Positions 1 through 10,729 of a stretch of 64,000 nucleotides of DNA are shown here, piece after piece. The DNA comes from Novosphingobium sp. 32-60-15 (GTDB lineage Bacteria; Pseudomonadota; Alphaproteobacteria; Sphingomonadales; Sphingomonadaceae): assembly GCF_002280675.1 (NCBI RefSeq), contig NZ_NCEN01000010.1, positions 1 to 64,000 on the forward strand, given 5' to 3'. The notes under the pieces were generated by a model that saw only the letters and a list, made by a program, of their open reading frames with translations, was not told where the DNA came from and did no database searches. The translations under genes and the position numbers were made by a program. Each line of letters starts with the position of its first letter. Position 1 is the first letter of the stretch.

Positions 1-1
1 C

Positions 2-85
2 CACACACGCTACGACCGCTGCGCCCACACATTCATGTCCGCTATCTGCATCGCCGCAATCGTCATCTTCTGGCTGCCGCAATGA
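2..85 (+). mobile_element. 3' end of an IS5-family transposase, cut by the window edge
   Basis: Frame 2 encodes 27 residues and a stop. The tail HTRYDRCAHTFMSAICIAA followed by a hydrophobic end and WLPQ is the C-terminus typical of IS5-family DDE transposases. The stop codon at 83-85 runs into GAGTCCTGAGCCTAG (84-98), which looks like the right terminal inverted repeat; stop codons inside the repeat are common in this family. The left end, catalytic domain and target duplication lie outside the window, so subgroup and intactness cannot be judged. Confidence 0.7.
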
Positions 86-132
86 GTCCTGAGCCTAGAT
101 CGCGGTGGTTTTACGCCGATCCAAAACACCTC

Positions 133-196
133 CCGTTCGTGTCGAGCGAAGTCGAGACACCGCGCAAAGTGTCTCGACTTCGCTCGACACGAACGG
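133..196. repeat. long perfect palindrome downstream of nadB
   Basis: Two 28-base arms (133-160 and 169-196) are exact reverse complements around an 8-base loop. The core GTGTCGAGCGAAGTCGAGACAC resembles the dispersed extragenic palindromes of sphingomonads. It lies between the insertion sequence end and the stop of nadB, so it could also act as a factor-independent-like terminator or mRNA 3' stabiliser, although there is no clear T-run. Confidence 0.75.
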
Positions 197-226
197 AAAG
201 TTGACTCAGATTAACGCCATCCCGTT

Positions 227-1840
<1,614 letters not shown>

Positions 1841-2040
1841 GGGCGGTTCTCCATCCTCATCCCGGCCAGACGGGCGCGGGTCCTTGCCCTAGCTTGAGAC
1901 TAACCGGCTGGAAAGACCTGCATTCATCCATGAACGGATTTCGAAACATTGTGACGAGCTGACAAAGGCCTTGCTTCGCAATTGCAGCATGATACGTATT
2001 TACACGTAGTTTTCTTGAAAACAGCAATAGGTTGAACGTC

Positions 2041-2205
2041 ATGATGCGCGTGTTTTGCCTATTCAACCGACATCGACCGATCCGTGAGGACGTTGAGTGG
2101 ACCGGTTTGCACCATCAGGGTACGTGCAAGACTTGTGGAGTACTTATCCGTCGGCTCGAAGGCGGCGGCTGGCGCAAGCGCCGCACCAAAAAAGGCTTGA
2201 ATTGA
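2041..2205 (+). CDS. 54-residue CxxC small protein
   Basis: ATG to TGA encodes 54 residues, beginning MMRVFCLFNRHRPIREDVEW and containing CKTC (residues 29-32) and a basic tail ending WRKRRTKKGLN. The cysteine pair plus an upstream Cys/His-Arg-Pro cluster suggests a small zinc-ribbon-like or nucleic-acid-contacting protein. I recall similar short proteins with a CLFxxHRP start and a CRHC-type pair in sphingomonads, but cannot confirm this here. It lies between the divergent nadB and the convergent ABC ATPase gene (stop-to-stop gap of only 4 bases). No strong ribosome-binding site is visible. Function unknown. Confidence 0.6.
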   Translation: MMRVFCLFNRHRPIREDVEWTGLHHQGTCKTCGVLIRRLEGGGWRKRRTKKGLN

Positions 2206-2209
2206 AAGA

Positions 2210-3163
2210 CTAATCGCGAGGTTTGCTGGTCAGGCTGACGAAGACATCTTCCAGATCGGCTTCGCGTGTTGACACATCGACAATGGCATAGCCCTGCCCT
2301 TGCACCAGTGACATCACTTCGCCTGCGGTCACGCGGTCCTTGTCATAAGTGATTTCCACCTGACGCGGACCGGTGCTGATGCACTTGGCAAACGATTCGT
2401 GCTGGGGGGCTTGGGCAACATCGCGGTCCAGCGTCAGCACGACAATCTTCTCGCGCGCCATATCCACCAGTTCGCGCGTGGGCTTGTTGGCAATCAGCTT
2501 GCCGTGATTGATGATCGCAATGCGGTCACACAGCTCCTCGGCTTCTTCCAGATAGTGCGTGGTCAGCACCACAGTCACGCCGTCTGCGTTCATTTCGCTG
2601 ACCAGTTCCCACAATTGCCGGCGCAATTCCACGTCAACCCCTGCGGTGGGCTCATCCAGCACCAGCACAGGCGGGCGGTGGACCATCGCCTTGGCAATCA
2701 GCAGCCGCCGCTTCATCCCGCCTGACAGCGACCGGGCATAAGCGTTGGCCTTGTCCTCCAGATGGACCGCGCGCAGCAATTCCATCGTGCGCCGCATCGA
2801 TTTTGGCACGCCATAAAGTCCGGCCTGATTGTCCAGTACTTCGGCAGGGGTGAAAAACGGATCGAACACGATTTCCTGCGGCACGATGCCGATCGATGCT
2901 TTGGCATTGCGCACATCGCGGTCAATATCGTGGCCCCAAATCTCGACCGAGCCGGATGTCTTCATCACTAGCCCGGCCAATGTATTGATCAGCGTGGATT
3001 TTCCCGCACCATTGGGGCCAAGCAGGCCAAAAATCTGCCCTTGCGGCACGTCAAAGCTCACGCCATCCAGCGCCAGCTTGCCGGCTGTTTTGCTGGTGGC
3101 AGCATAGCGCTTGACCAGATCTTTGATGCGGATGGCAGGGGTGAGCGCGGGGCTGGTGTTCAT
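2210..3163 (-). CDS. ABC-2 type exporter ATP-binding protein
   Basis: Nucleotide-binding subunit of an ABC exporter. Read from the ATG at 3163 (MNTSPALTP) it is 317 residues; an upstream in-frame start would overlap the oppositely oriented zinc-finger gene and is unlikely. Walker A is GPNGAGKST, the signature is [14 protein letters not shown], Walker B is [12 protein letters not shown] and the switch is [12 protein letters not shown]. These fit the DrrA/NodI/YadG-like subgroup with an extra C-terminal domain of about 80 residues. No permease gene adjoins it on either side, so its membrane partner must be elsewhere and the substrate is unknown. Confidence 0.9.
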   Translation of the reverse strand: MNTSPALTPAIRIKDLVKRYAATSKTAGKLALDGVSFDVPQGQIFGLLGPNGAGKSTLINTLAGLVMKTSGSVEIWGHDIDRDVRNAKASIGIVPQEIVFDPFFTPAEVLDNQAGLYGVPKSMRRTMELLRAVHLEDKANAYARSLSGGMKRRLLIAKAMVHRPPVLVLDEPTAGVDVELRRQLWELVSEMNADGVTVVLTTHYLEEAEELCDRIAIINHGKLIANKPTRELVDMAREKIVVLTLDRDVAQAPQHESFAKCISTGPRQVEITYDKDRVTAGEVMSLVQGQGYAIVDVSTREADLEDVFVSLTSKPRD

Positions 3164-3236
3164 GGCTCTGCTGCCTGCCCCAAGCCGCATCAAAACGCAA
3201 TTGTCTGTAAGCCCTGCATTTGCTAGCGGTGCCGCC

Positions 3237-3437
3237 ATGCAACAGGCTCCTGAAACCGTCTTTACCAACACCACCCGCGTCAAATGCGATGGTTCCACCG
3301 ATATTCGCGGCGGCGCAGCGCTTGGCCACCCGCGCGTCTGGCTTGAAATCGATGAACGCGGCTACGTCGAATGCGGCTATTGCGACAAGCGCTTCGTCCT
3401 GAAGGGCGGCCCTGCCGATAGCGCGCAGGCGGCCTGA
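3237..3437 (+). CDS. zinc-finger (zf-CHCC) domain protein
   Basis: 66-residue protein beginning MQQAPETVF. It carries VKCDG, a central [10 protein letters not shown] strand and [15 protein letters not shown], the Cys-His-Cys-Cys pattern of the zf-CHCC family related to mitochondrial complex I subunit NDUFS6. Alphaproteobacterial members are small cytoplasmic proteins of uncertain role. The start at 3237 is preferred because an upstream start would overlap the divergent ABC ATPase gene and add non-homologous residues. The two genes share the short interval 3164-3236 as a divergent promoter region. Confidence 0.85.
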   Translation: MQQAPETVFTNTTRVKCDGSTDIRGGAALGHPRVWLEIDERGYVECGYCDKRFVLKGGPADSAQAA

Positions 3438-3447
3438 TGTCCTGATG

Positions 3448-3517
3448 CTTCGACAAGCTCAGCATGAGCGGTTGGAGTAAATCAAACAAAAACCCGCTCA
3501 TCCTGAGCTTGTCGAAG
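3448..3517. repeat. extragenic palindrome (CTTCGACAAGCTCAG type)
   Basis: Arms at 3448-3471 and 3494-3517 pair as CTTCGACAAGCTCAGCATGAGCGG with CCGCTCATCCTGAGCTTGTCGAAG (one mismatch), loop about 22 bases. The CTTCGACAAGCTCAG core is the commonest dispersed intergenic repeat of sphingomonads. It sits between the zf-CHCC gene and tldD and may end the upstream transcript. Confidence 0.75.
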
Positions 3518-3602
3518 GATGTACGCCACGCCACGCCACGCACATGCCCTACAAGCAGCCTTCCCCCCGGGCCGAACCCACCCTATATCGGCGGGGATGA
3601 CC

Positions 3603-5021
3603 ATGACAGACCCCCGCTCGCTGCTCTACCGCTCCGGCCTGCTCACCCCTGATGACGCACAGCGCATCACGCGTGATGCGCTGCAAAACTGCGATGATGG
3701 CGAACTTTATCTGCAATTCATCGCGTCTGAAAGCTTCGGCTTTGACGATGGCCGGTTGAAAACGGCGGACTATTCGCGCGATGCCGGATTCGGCCTGCGC
3801 GGCGTTTCGGGCGAGATGACCGGCTTTGCCCACGCCAACGAAATTTCTGCCGCCGCCATTGCCCGCGCGGGCGAGACGCTGAAACTGCTTGATCCTGCCA
3901 AGGGCCAGCCTGCCCCGCCGCCGCGCAACAACAATCGCCACCTTTATACCGATGCCTCGCCGCTTGATGCCGTGCCGTTTGAAGCCAAGGTCAAGCTGCT
4001 GGAAACCATCGATGCCGCTGCGCGCGGACGTGATTCGCGCGTGGCACAAGTCTCAGCCTCGCTCGCCGCTTCGTGGTCGGTCGTGGAAATCGTGCGGGCC
4101 GATGGCTTTGTCGGCCATGATGTGCGCCCGCTGGTGCGGCTCAACGTCTCGATTGTTGCGGAACAGGACGGACGGCGTGAAACCGGATCGTTCGGCATTG
4201 GCGGCAGGCGGCTCTATGATGATCTGTTCTCGCCCGAAACGTGGAACCGCGCGATTGATGAAGCGCTGGCGCAGGCGCTGGTCAATCTTGAATCGGTTGC
4301 CGCGCCTGCGGGTGAAATGACCGTGCTGCTCGGCCCCGGCTGGCCCGGTGTGCTGCTGCACGAAGCCGTCGGCCACGGGCTTGAGGGTGATTTCAACCGC
4401 AAGGGCACCAGCGCCTTTTCGGGCCGCATCGGACAACGCGTTGCAGCGGCTGGCGTCACCGTGGTCGATGATGGCTCCATCCCCGGACGGCGTGGGTCGC
4501 TCACCATCGATGACGAAGGCACGCCCACACAGGAAAACGTGCTGATCGAAGACGGCATCCTCAAAGGCTATATCCAGGACCGGCTCAACGCCCGCCTGAT
4601 GGGCGTGGCCCCCACCGGCAACGGCCGCCGCGAATCCTACGCCCACGCCCCCATGCCGCGCATGACCAACACGTTCATGCGCTCCGGCAACGATGATCCC
4701 GCAGAACTGCTCTCACGCATCAAGAACGGCATTTTCGCCAAATCGTTCGGCGGCGGTCAGGTGGACATCACCAGCGGCAAGTTCGTGTTCTCCTGCACCG
4801 AGGCCTATCTCGTTGAAAACGGGAAGCTGGGCGCGCCGATCAAGGGCGCAACGCTGATCGGCGATGGCCCCACCGTCCTCACCCGCGTCACCGGCATCGG
4901 CAACGATCTCGCGCTTGATGAAGGCGTGGGCGTGTGCGGCAAGGGCGGGCAAAGCGTGCCCGCAGGCGTCGGCCAGCCGACCTTGCTGGTTGAAGGTCTG
5001 ACGGTTGGCGGCACCGGCTAG
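3603..5021 (+). CDS. tldD: metalloprotease TldD
   Basis: Catalytic subunit of the TldD/TldE (PmbA) heterodimeric protease, which degrades unfolded or modified peptides and matures some RiPPs such as microcin B17. The zinc motif HEAVGH (residues 253-258) has the HExxxH form specific to TldD. The C-terminal half contains the conserved glycine-rich strand ending VEGLTVGGTG. Read from ATG 3603, with GGGG 8-10 bases upstream, it is 472 residues, as expected; ATG 3597 is an alternative adding two residues. Its partner pmbA lies at 42701-44047 on the other strand, about 39 kb away. Confidence 0.96.
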   Translation: MTDPRSLLYRSGLLTPDDAQRITRDALQNCDDGELYLQFIASESFGFDDGRLKTADYSRDAGFGLRGVSGEMTGFAHANEISAAAIARAGETLKLLDPAKGQPAPPPRNNNRHLYTDASPLDAVPFEAKVKLLETIDAAARGRDSRVAQVSASLAASWSVVEIVRADGFVGHDVRPLVRLNVSIVAEQDGRRETGSFGIGGRRLYDDLFSPETWNRAIDEALAQALVNLESVAAPAGEMTVLLGPGWPGVLLHEAVGHGLEGDFNRKGTSAFSGRIGQRVAAAGVTVVDDGSIPGRRGSLTIDDEGTPTQENVLIEDGILKGYIQDRLNARLMGVAPTGNGRRESYAHAPMPRMTNTFMRSGNDDPAELLSRIKNGIFAKSFGGGQVDITSGKFVFSCTEAYLVENGKLGAPIKGATLIGDGPTVLTRVTGIGNDLALDEGVGVCGKGGQSVPAGVGQPTLLVEGLTVGGTG

Positions 5022-5092
5022 GCCGCCGTTTCAGCTATCGTTCAGATGCGCGATGGCATCGTTCAGGGAACGACTCGCAAAGGATGCCTGCC

Positions 5093-5515
5093 ATGACCAG
5101 AGTTGCCCGCACAATCGCCGCCAGCCTCACCGCCGGATCACTCCTGCTTGCCGGGGTGGCTGCAGACGCAAAGCCGCGCCTTACACCCGAACAGGCCCTC
5201 GCCAAGAAGCTAGAGGGCCGCGTTGCCGGAAAGCCGGTGGATTGCATCTATCTGCCCCGCGTCATGCAGACCCGGGTTTATGATAAGACCGCGATTGCCT
5301 ATGAATCCGGCAGCACCATCTGGGTAAATCGCCCGACGTCGGGTGCAGGCATTCTAAGCGATGATGACATCATGCTGACAACGCCCTTCGGATCGCAATT
5401 GTGCAGCGTCGATATTGTCCGCATGATTGATCGCAACGTCGGCTTCTGGCGCGGTTCGGTCGGACTTGGCCAGTTCGTGCCCTACACCAAAGTGAAGGCC
5501 GAAAAGGAAGGCTGA
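5093..5515 (+). CDS. exported hypothetical protein
   Basis: 140 residues from ATG 5093, which has AAAGGA eight bases upstream; ATG 5084 overlaps that site and is less likely. Residues 1-27 (MTRVARTIAASLTAGSLLLA, then GVAADAKP) form a Sec signal peptide cut near AxA. The mature part has two cysteines (DCIYLPR and SQLCSVD) that could form a periplasmic disulfide, and a SGSTIWVNRP segment. I recognise no domain; similar small periplasmic proteins are annotated as hypothetical in sphingomonads. It lies 71 bases after tldD and 29 before a GNAT gene, so the three could be co-transcribed. Confidence 0.75.
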   Translation: MTRVARTIAASLTAGSLLLAGVAADAKPRLTPEQALAKKLEGRVAGKPVDCIYLPRVMQTRVYDKTAIAYESGSTIWVNRPTSGAGILSDDDIMLTTPFGSQLCSVDIVRMIDRNVGFWRGSVGLGQFVPYTKVKAEKEG

Positions 5516-5544
5516 TCCCGTAGCGCGGCGCGGCTGGTGGCGTT

Positions 5545-6069
5545 ATGGCGAATGGCATGATGCCTCGCCTCGCCATGCCCGCCGATACTGCCGCCATTGC
5601 CGATCTTGGCCGCCGCGCCTTCTTGGCCAAGTTCGGCCATCTCTACACCGCGGAAAACCTCGCGCAGTTCCTTGATGATGCACACACGCCCGCCAAAGTC
5701 CTGAAAGAACTGGCTGATCCTGCGATGCGCGTGGCCGTGATCGAACAGGACGGCAGCATCGCATCGTTCTGCAAGATCATCCGCACCAGCAGCCTGCCAT
5801 CCCGCACCGATGCGCAATCCCCGATGGAACTGAAACAGCTCTACACCGACCCCGATCTGATCGGGCGCGGCCACGGTGCACGGCTGATGGAATGGGCCAC
5901 GGCGCAGGCCAAAGACTGGCACGCAGACGAAATTCAGCTTTCGGTCTATGCCGATAACCCCCAGGCGCAGGCGTTTTACCGGCGTTTCGGCTTTGAAAAA
6001 GTAGCCGATATCGAATTCTGGGTGGGCGATCACTGCGATCCCGAATTCATGTTCGCCGCAAAGCTATAG
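5545..6069 (+). CDS. GNAT family N-acetyltransferase
   Basis: 174 residues with a GNAT fold. The acetyl-CoA pyrophosphate loop is in [14 protein letters not shown] (about residues 109-122), preceded by the beta-4 strand [11 protein letters not shown] and followed by [20 protein letters not shown], the typical motif B and C-terminal wedge. Substrate unknown. Its stop is 41 bases from the ispG start, so co-transcription with ispG is plausible. Confidence 0.88.
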   Translation: MANGMMPRLAMPADTAAIADLGRRAFLAKFGHLYTAENLAQFLDDAHTPAKVLKELADPAMRVAVIEQDGSIASFCKIIRTSSLPSRTDAQSPMELKQLYTDPDLIGRGHGARLMEWATAQAKDWHADEIQLSVYADNPQAQAFYRRFGFEKVADIEFWVGDHCDPEFMFAAKL

Positions 6070-6110
6070 ACGCCTTCCCGTTGTCACGGCTTGGCTCTAT
6101 AGAGGGCACC

Positions 6111-7247
6111 ATGTCATCCATTCGTCCATGGCGCGATATCGCGCGTCGCAAGAGCCGCCAGATCATGGTTGGCGCGGTTCCCGTTGGCGGCGACGCCCCG
6201 ATCACCGTGCAAACGATGACGAACACGCTCACCTCCGATGCGGTCGCCACGATCAACCAGATCCGCCGCTGCGAAGAAGCGGGCGCTGATCTCATTCGCG
6301 TGTCCTGCCCCGATGTGGAAAGCACCGCGGCCTTCCGCCAGATCGCCCGCGCCGCGCGCGTACCGCTCATCGCCGACATCCATTTCCACTACCAGCGCGC
6401 GCTTGAAGCCGCAGATGCGGGCGCAGCGTGTCTGCGCATCAATCCGGGCAACATCGGCAGCAGCCAGCGCGTGGCCGAAGTGGTCCGCGCCGCCAAAGCC
6501 AACGGCTGCGCCATCCGCATCGGCGTCAACGCCGGCAGCCTTGAAAAAGACCTGCTCGAAAAATACGGCGAACCTTGTCCCGAAGCGCTGGTCGAATCCG
6601 CGCTCGATCACATCAAGCTGCTGCAAGACCACGATTTCCATGAATACAAAGTGGCGGTCAAAGCCTCCGATGTGTTCCTCGCGGTCGCGGCCTATATGGG
6701 CCTTGCCGAAGCGGTCGATTGCCCGCTGCACCTTGGCATCACCGAAGCAGGCGGGTTGATCGGCGGCACCGTCAAATCCTCCATCGGCATCGGCAACCTG
6801 CTGTGGGCAGGCATCGGTGATACCGTGCGCGTCTCGCTCTCGGCTGAACCCGAAGAAGAAGTGCGCGTCGGCTTTGAAATCCTCAAATCGCTGGGCCTGC
6901 GCACACGCGGCGTCCGCGTTGTCTCCTGCCCCAGCTGCGCGCGGCAGGGCTTTGACGTGATTCGCACGGTCGAAGCGCTCGAAAGCCGCCTGTCGCACAT
7001 CAAGACGCCGCTCTCGCTCTCGGTCCTCGGCTGCGTGGTCAACGGCCCCGGCGAAGCGCGCGAAACCGACATCGGCCTGACGGGCGGCGGCAACGGCAAA
7101 CACATGGTTTACCTCTCGGGCGTGACCGACCACACCGTGCAATCCGAAGACATGCTTGAACACATCGTCAGCCTTGTCGAGGCCAAAGCCGCCGAACTGG
7201 AAAACGCCACGACAGACGCCGGGAATGCTACCGAAGCGGCGGAGTAG
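6111..7247 (+). CDS. ispG: 4-hydroxy-3-methylbut-2-enyl-diphosphate synthase
   Basis: IspG (GcpE) converts methylerythritol cyclodiphosphate to HMBPP in the MEP isoprenoid pathway, using a [4Fe-4S] cluster in the cytoplasm. The start ATG 6111 ([15 protein letters not shown]) gives 378 residues and avoids an upstream TTG. The N-terminal TIM barrel has [11 protein letters not shown] and [10 protein letters not shown]; the C-terminal domain supplies the cluster ligands C273, C276 ([11 protein letters not shown]) and C308 ([10 protein letters not shown]). The 30-residue tail is rich in Ala and Glu. Confidence 0.97.
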   Translation: MSSIRPWRDIARRKSRQIMVGAVPVGGDAPITVQTMTNTLTSDAVATINQIRRCEEAGADLIRVSCPDVESTAAFRQIARAARVPLIADIHFHYQRALEAADAGAACLRINPGNIGSSQRVAEVVRAAKANGCAIRIGVNAGSLEKDLLEKYGEPCPEALVESALDHIKLLQDHDFHEYKVAVKASDVFLAVAAYMGLAEAVDCPLHLGITEAGGLIGGTVKSSIGIGNLLWAGIGDTVRVSLSAEPEEEVRVGFEILKSLGLRTRGVRVVSCPSCARQGFDVIRTVEALESRLSHIKTPLSLSVLGCVVNGPGEARETDIGLTGGGNGKHMVYLSGVTDHTVQSEDMLEHIVSLVEAKAAELENATTDAGNATEAAE

Positions 7248-7286
7248 GGCTGGCTTGCCTACCCCGAAATTTGGTAGTCTCGCCCC

Positions 7287-7769
7287 ATGACCATCTCCAT
7301 CCGCCCCGCCACCGCCGAAGACCTGCCGTTGATCGCAAGCCTGATCCGCGCGCTGGCGGACTATGAAAAGCTCTCCCACGAAGTCCGTTTCGATGAAGCC
7401 GTTCTGGGCCAAAAGCTGTTCGGACCCCGTCCTTACGCCGAAGTGGTAATTGGCGAACTTGATGGCACACCCCAAGGTTTTGCCCTGTTCTTCCACAACT
7501 TCTCAACATTCGAAGGCAAGCCGGGTATCTATCTTGAAGACCTGTTTGTCCGGCCCGAAGCGCGCGGCAGCGGTCTTGGCAAGGCTTTGCTTTCGCACCT
7601 GGCCGCGCTGGTGATCGAACGCGATTGCGCGCGGCTGGAATGGTCCGTGCTTGATTGGAACACACCGGCCATCGGCTTTTACAAGTCGCTCGGCGCCAAA
7701 TTCATGGACGAATGGACGGTCATGCGCGTCGATGGTCAGGCTTTGGTGCAACTCAGCGGAAACAATTAG
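7287..7769 (+). CDS. GNAT acetyltransferase, diamine/thialysine type
   Basis: 160 residues resembling the spermidine/thialysine N-acetyltransferase (SSAT-like) branch. Diagnostic stretches are FALFFHNFSTFEGKPGIYLE and DLFVRPEARGSGLGKALL (acetyl-CoA loop), followed by LEWSVLDWNTPAIGFYKSLG. Family members acetylate small amines or thialysine, but the substrate here cannot be told from sequence. It starts 39 bases after ispG on the same strand. Confidence 0.9.
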   Translation: MTISIRPATAEDLPLIASLIRALADYEKLSHEVRFDEAVLGQKLFGPRPYAEVVIGELDGTPQGFALFFHNFSTFEGKPGIYLEDLFVRPEARGSGLGKALLSHLAALVIERDCARLEWSVLDWNTPAIGFYKSLGAKFMDEWTVMRVDGQALVQLSGNN

Positions 7770-7853
7770 ACGCGAATACTGGAAATCCGGTCGCAAATGG
7801 GTAGAATACGGCCATTCACGCTGCATAAGGATATTGCGTGATAGGGACGGCAT

Positions 7854-8477
7854 ATGGGCATCGCGGTGAATAGACGGACGGTTCTGGCAGGCGTGGTGGC
7901 AAGCGCCGCTGCCGCTGTGTTCCCGCCGCGCGTGGCCGCAGCCACTTATTATCCCAATGAACAGCACCGCCGCATTTTGACTGTGGCAAAAGAACAGGCC
8001 GAACGGCACCGGGCTTCGCTTTGGCGCACCGATATTGTTGCCATTGCCGATTTCGCCATGCCATCGTCACTGCCGCGTTTCCACTTTGCCAATCTGGAAC
8101 GTGGTGAGGTCAATTCGTTCCTCGTCTCGCACGGACGCGGTTCTGATCCTGAACATGACGGCTTTCTCAAGAACTTCTCGAACGTCGTCGGCAGCCTTGC
8201 CACCTCGCGCGGGGCCTATCTGACCAACGAATGGTACAAGGGCAAATACGGCACCTCGATCCGGCTCACCGGCTTGTCGCCTGAAAACTCCAATGCGCTG
8301 GACCGCGCCATCGTGCTCCATCCGGCAAAATACGCCAACCCCGATATGCTTGACCGCTTCGGCAAACTCGGCCGTTCAGACGGCTGTTTTGCGATGAGCG
8401 AGGCGGATTTCAATTACGCCTTGTGGCAGCTTTCGGGCGGACGCCTGATTTACGCTGACAGGCTGGGCCTGGGCTGA
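7854..8477 (+). CDS. murein L,D-transpeptidase catalytic-domain protein (YkuD_2-like)
   Basis: 207-residue exported protein. The N-terminus NRRTVLAGVV followed by an Ala-rich stretch and VAAA is a Tat-like or Sec signal peptide. The catalytic core has VSHGRGSDPEHDGF, a second histidine in VLHPAKYA, and GRSDGCFAMS with Cys178 as the likely nucleophile, the arrangement of the L,D-transpeptidase-related YkuD_2 family. It probably acts on cell-wall peptides in the periplasm. A second, larger L,D-transpeptidase is encoded at 9190-10548, so this stretch is enriched in cell-wall enzymes. Confidence 0.88.
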   Translation: MGIAVNRRTVLAGVVASAAAAVFPPRVAAATYYPNEQHRRILTVAKEQAERHRASLWRTDIVAIADFAMPSSLPRFHFANLERGEVNSFLVSHGRGSDPEHDGFLKNFSNVVGSLATSRGAYLTNEWYKGKYGTSIRLTGLSPENSNALDRAIVLHPAKYANPDMLDRFGKLGRSDGCFAMSEADFNYALWQLSGGRLIYADRLGLG

Positions 8478-9189
8478 ACGGGTTGGGCTAAACACGCTCG
8501 GCCTGACGTCGCCCGTTTGCAAAACTGCCGGCTTCATCGTCATGCTGAACTTGTTTCAGCATCCATTTCTCCCCAAGCACCGGTGGTGTGAATGGTGGGA
8601 TGGACCTTGAAACAAGTTGGCGCTTATCCCCTTCGGCAACGTAAACCCTTAACTCCGTCATGCTGAACTCGTTTCAGCATCCATCTCTCGGCAAGCAGCG
8701 TCGGTTTGAATCGAGAGATAGACCCTGAAACAAGTTCAGGGTGACGAGCCAAGGGTAAGGTATGCGGATGGCCAGCGGCCAGAACACGCCTCCGCTTCTT
8801 CTCTGCGCCTCTGCGTGAAACCGGCTGGCCTTACGTTATCCCTACTTCGTCATCCTGAACTTGTTTCAGGATCCATCTATCCACGCACACTGCAGTTCGT
8901 ACAGAAGGCAGGTCGTGGGGAGAAATGGTCCCTTCGACACGTTCAGCATGACGGGGTTAGGGGCATGCCTTGTTCAAGGTAACAAAGCCCGGGCAAATCA
9001 ACGAGGATCATGGCCCTGATGCCAAAGGCCTCGGCTGACGCCGCCCTTTGGTGCGGCTGGTCAGATGAAACCGGAAACACCGCTCACACTTGTATGGATG
9101 AAGGACAAGGCCGCTCACCCTTGCGGCCTCGATCGCTTCATCCCGCGACGCGTAGCGCGCCTTGCGCGCGCAGACGCTTTGTCTTGTCC
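8478..9189. repeat. 712-base gene-free stretch filled with palindromic repeats
   Basis: No convincing gene. It holds three diverged copies of one imperfect inverted repeat: arms 8537-8572 with 8597-8620 (right arm truncated), 8654-8692 with 8713-8746, and 8845-8880 with 8920-8955. Each has the core GTCATGCTGAACTTGTTTCAG or its complement. Between them, 8793-8822 carries CTTCTCTGCGCCTCTGCGTG, one arm of a second repeat family seen at 23.9 and 25.7 kb. A hairpin at 9107-9129 (AAGGCCGC with GCGGCCT) could end transcription of the minus-strand gene that stops at 9190. Confidence 0.7.
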
Positions 9190-10548
9190 TCAGAGCGGGT
9201 TATCCAGCTTGATCACTTCCTCGGTGCTCTTGCGCTGGGCAGTATGGGCCTGTCGCGGCTGGGCAAAGCTGGCCATCACGGGCGCATCGCGATTGTAAAT
9301 GTCGGGGAATGACCGCAGCATGCCGTTCACGTCGCGCGCCATGGTGAAATATGTCAGATAGACCGGGAAGGTCTTGGTCATCGGCACTTTGGTATAAGTC
9401 TTGGACGTGTGCGCGGCGATGGCATCATCCGGCGTCATGCCTGCACCCAGAATGGCCATCGTCATCGCCAGTTCGGTCGCGCCTTCAACCCGCACGCAGC
9501 CGTGGCTCAATGCGCGCGATGGCAGGTTGAACGCGGCTTTGCTCGGCGTGTCGTGCAGAAAGATCGCGTGTTCGTTCGGCATGTCCAGCTTCATCCGACC
9601 CAGTGCATTGCTGTCACCGGGTTGCTGGACAACCACGATCATGCCGTCAGACAGCTTGGTCACCTTGTAGCCTTCGCGTGCGGCTTGCCGGGGATTGTTC
9701 ACCAGCCGCGCACCAAGACCTTCGCCCACCACGATGGATTGCGGCACGGTCCATGTCGGGTTGAAGATCACGCCTTCCACGGTTTCGGCCAATTGCGGCG
9801 TTGCCGTGCGGCCGGGTTTGCCCACCACCACCTTGTAGGTCTTGATGATCTTGTTGCGCACGGTCATCCGCAGCATCTGTTCGGGCACATTGGCCAGCAG
9901 ATATTGCGTGCCCAGATCACGCGCCAACCAGCGCCAGCGGTCCATATTGGCGCGAATCAGCGCGGCTTGCTTGGGCGTCTGCGCCTTGGGCAGCGCGGCC
10001 TTCAAGGCGGCATAATCGGGCACGGTCGGGGCCAGCGCCATCAGTGCGCCTTTGATATCGCGGCGCACCAGCGCATCGGCAAGGATCAGCGATGTCGGGT
10101 TGACGTCCTGATCGGGATCAACCGCAAACCACTGCACGCGCGCGGTCATCGGTGTGCGCCCGTCGCGCAAGTCTTCGGCAAGCCAGGTGAAGAGTCGCGT
10201 GGCAATCTCGTCCAGTTCAGGGCCTTCCCCTTTGACGATGGCCGCAGACAGCAATTCCGGTTGGTAATCCTTGGGTATCAGACCGTCCGCACCAATGCCC
10301 TTGATCGCGGCAAGCAGGCTTTGCGCATCGGTTTGTGACCAGTGCGGCACTGGCAAAGGTGGCAGTGGTGCCGCAACAGTTACGGCAGGCGGTGCAGTCA
10401 CAGGTGCAAGCTGCACCTGCCGCGTCAGGTCTACAGGGCCGGTGTTTGATGTGGTTTGCGCGGAAAGTGGCTGCGCCACCAGCGACATGCCCAACACAAC
10501 TGCGCCAAGCTTACCGGAAAGGCCGGTCCCGTCGATCACACGCTTCAC
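9190..10548 (-). CDS. L,D-transpeptidase family protein (YcbB/LdtD-like)
   Basis: Periplasmic enzyme expected to make 3-3 cross-links in peptidoglycan. From a GTG at 10548, preceded by AGGGA seven bases upstream, it has 452 residues; longer readings extend into the divergent transporter gene. Residues 1-30 form a signal peptide ending QPLSAQ. A scaffold domain of about 200 residues, including QTDAQSLLAAIKGIGADGLI, precedes the YkuD catalytic domain with HDTPSKAAFN and SHGCVR, catalytic Cys351. The length and scaffold fit the YcbB type. Confidence 0.92.
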   Translation of the reverse strand: MKRVIDGTGLSGKLGAVVLGMSLVAQPLSAQTTSNTGPVDLTRQVQLAPVTAPPAVTVAAPLPPLPVPHWSQTDAQSLLAAIKGIGADGLIPKDYQPELLSAAIVKGEGPELDEIATRLFTWLAEDLRDGRTPMTARVQWFAVDPDQDVNPTSLILADALVRRDIKGALMALAPTVPDYAALKAALPKAQTPKQAALIRANMDRWRWLARDLGTQYLLANVPEQMLRMTVRNKIIKTYKVVVGKPGRTATPQLAETVEGVIFNPTWTVPQSIVVGEGLGARLVNNPRQAAREGYKVTKLSDGMIVVVQQPGDSNALGRMKLDMPNEHAIFLHDTPSKAAFNLPSRALSHGCVRVEGATELAMTMAILGAGMTPDDAIAAHTSKTYTKVPMTKTFPVYLTYFTMARDVNGMLRSFPDIYNRDAPVMASFAQPRQAHTAQRKSTEEVIKLDNPL

Positions 10549-10729
10549 GTTTGTATCCCTGTATTTCCGCGCACCGGCCATAGCCGCATGCAAATCCGAT
10601 GCTGTCACAGTGTTCCTGCCCCATGCCAGAAGCGTGATCAAGCATTGCGCCTTGCCACAGCCTGAATTCTGTAATGCACAACGCACAAGGTGGTTTCTAA
10701 AAACACCGACTTTGCCTAAGCCCGCCGCC

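Noticed and set aside
6114..7496. 460-codon frame antisense to ispG and the GNAT gene
   Set aside because: No domain, reads through two well-supported genes, composition typical of reverse-frame shadow.
8478..9189. CRISPR array
   Set aside because: The repeats are inverted pairs of irregular spacing with no uniform direct repeat or spacers, and no cas gene is present anywhere in the window.
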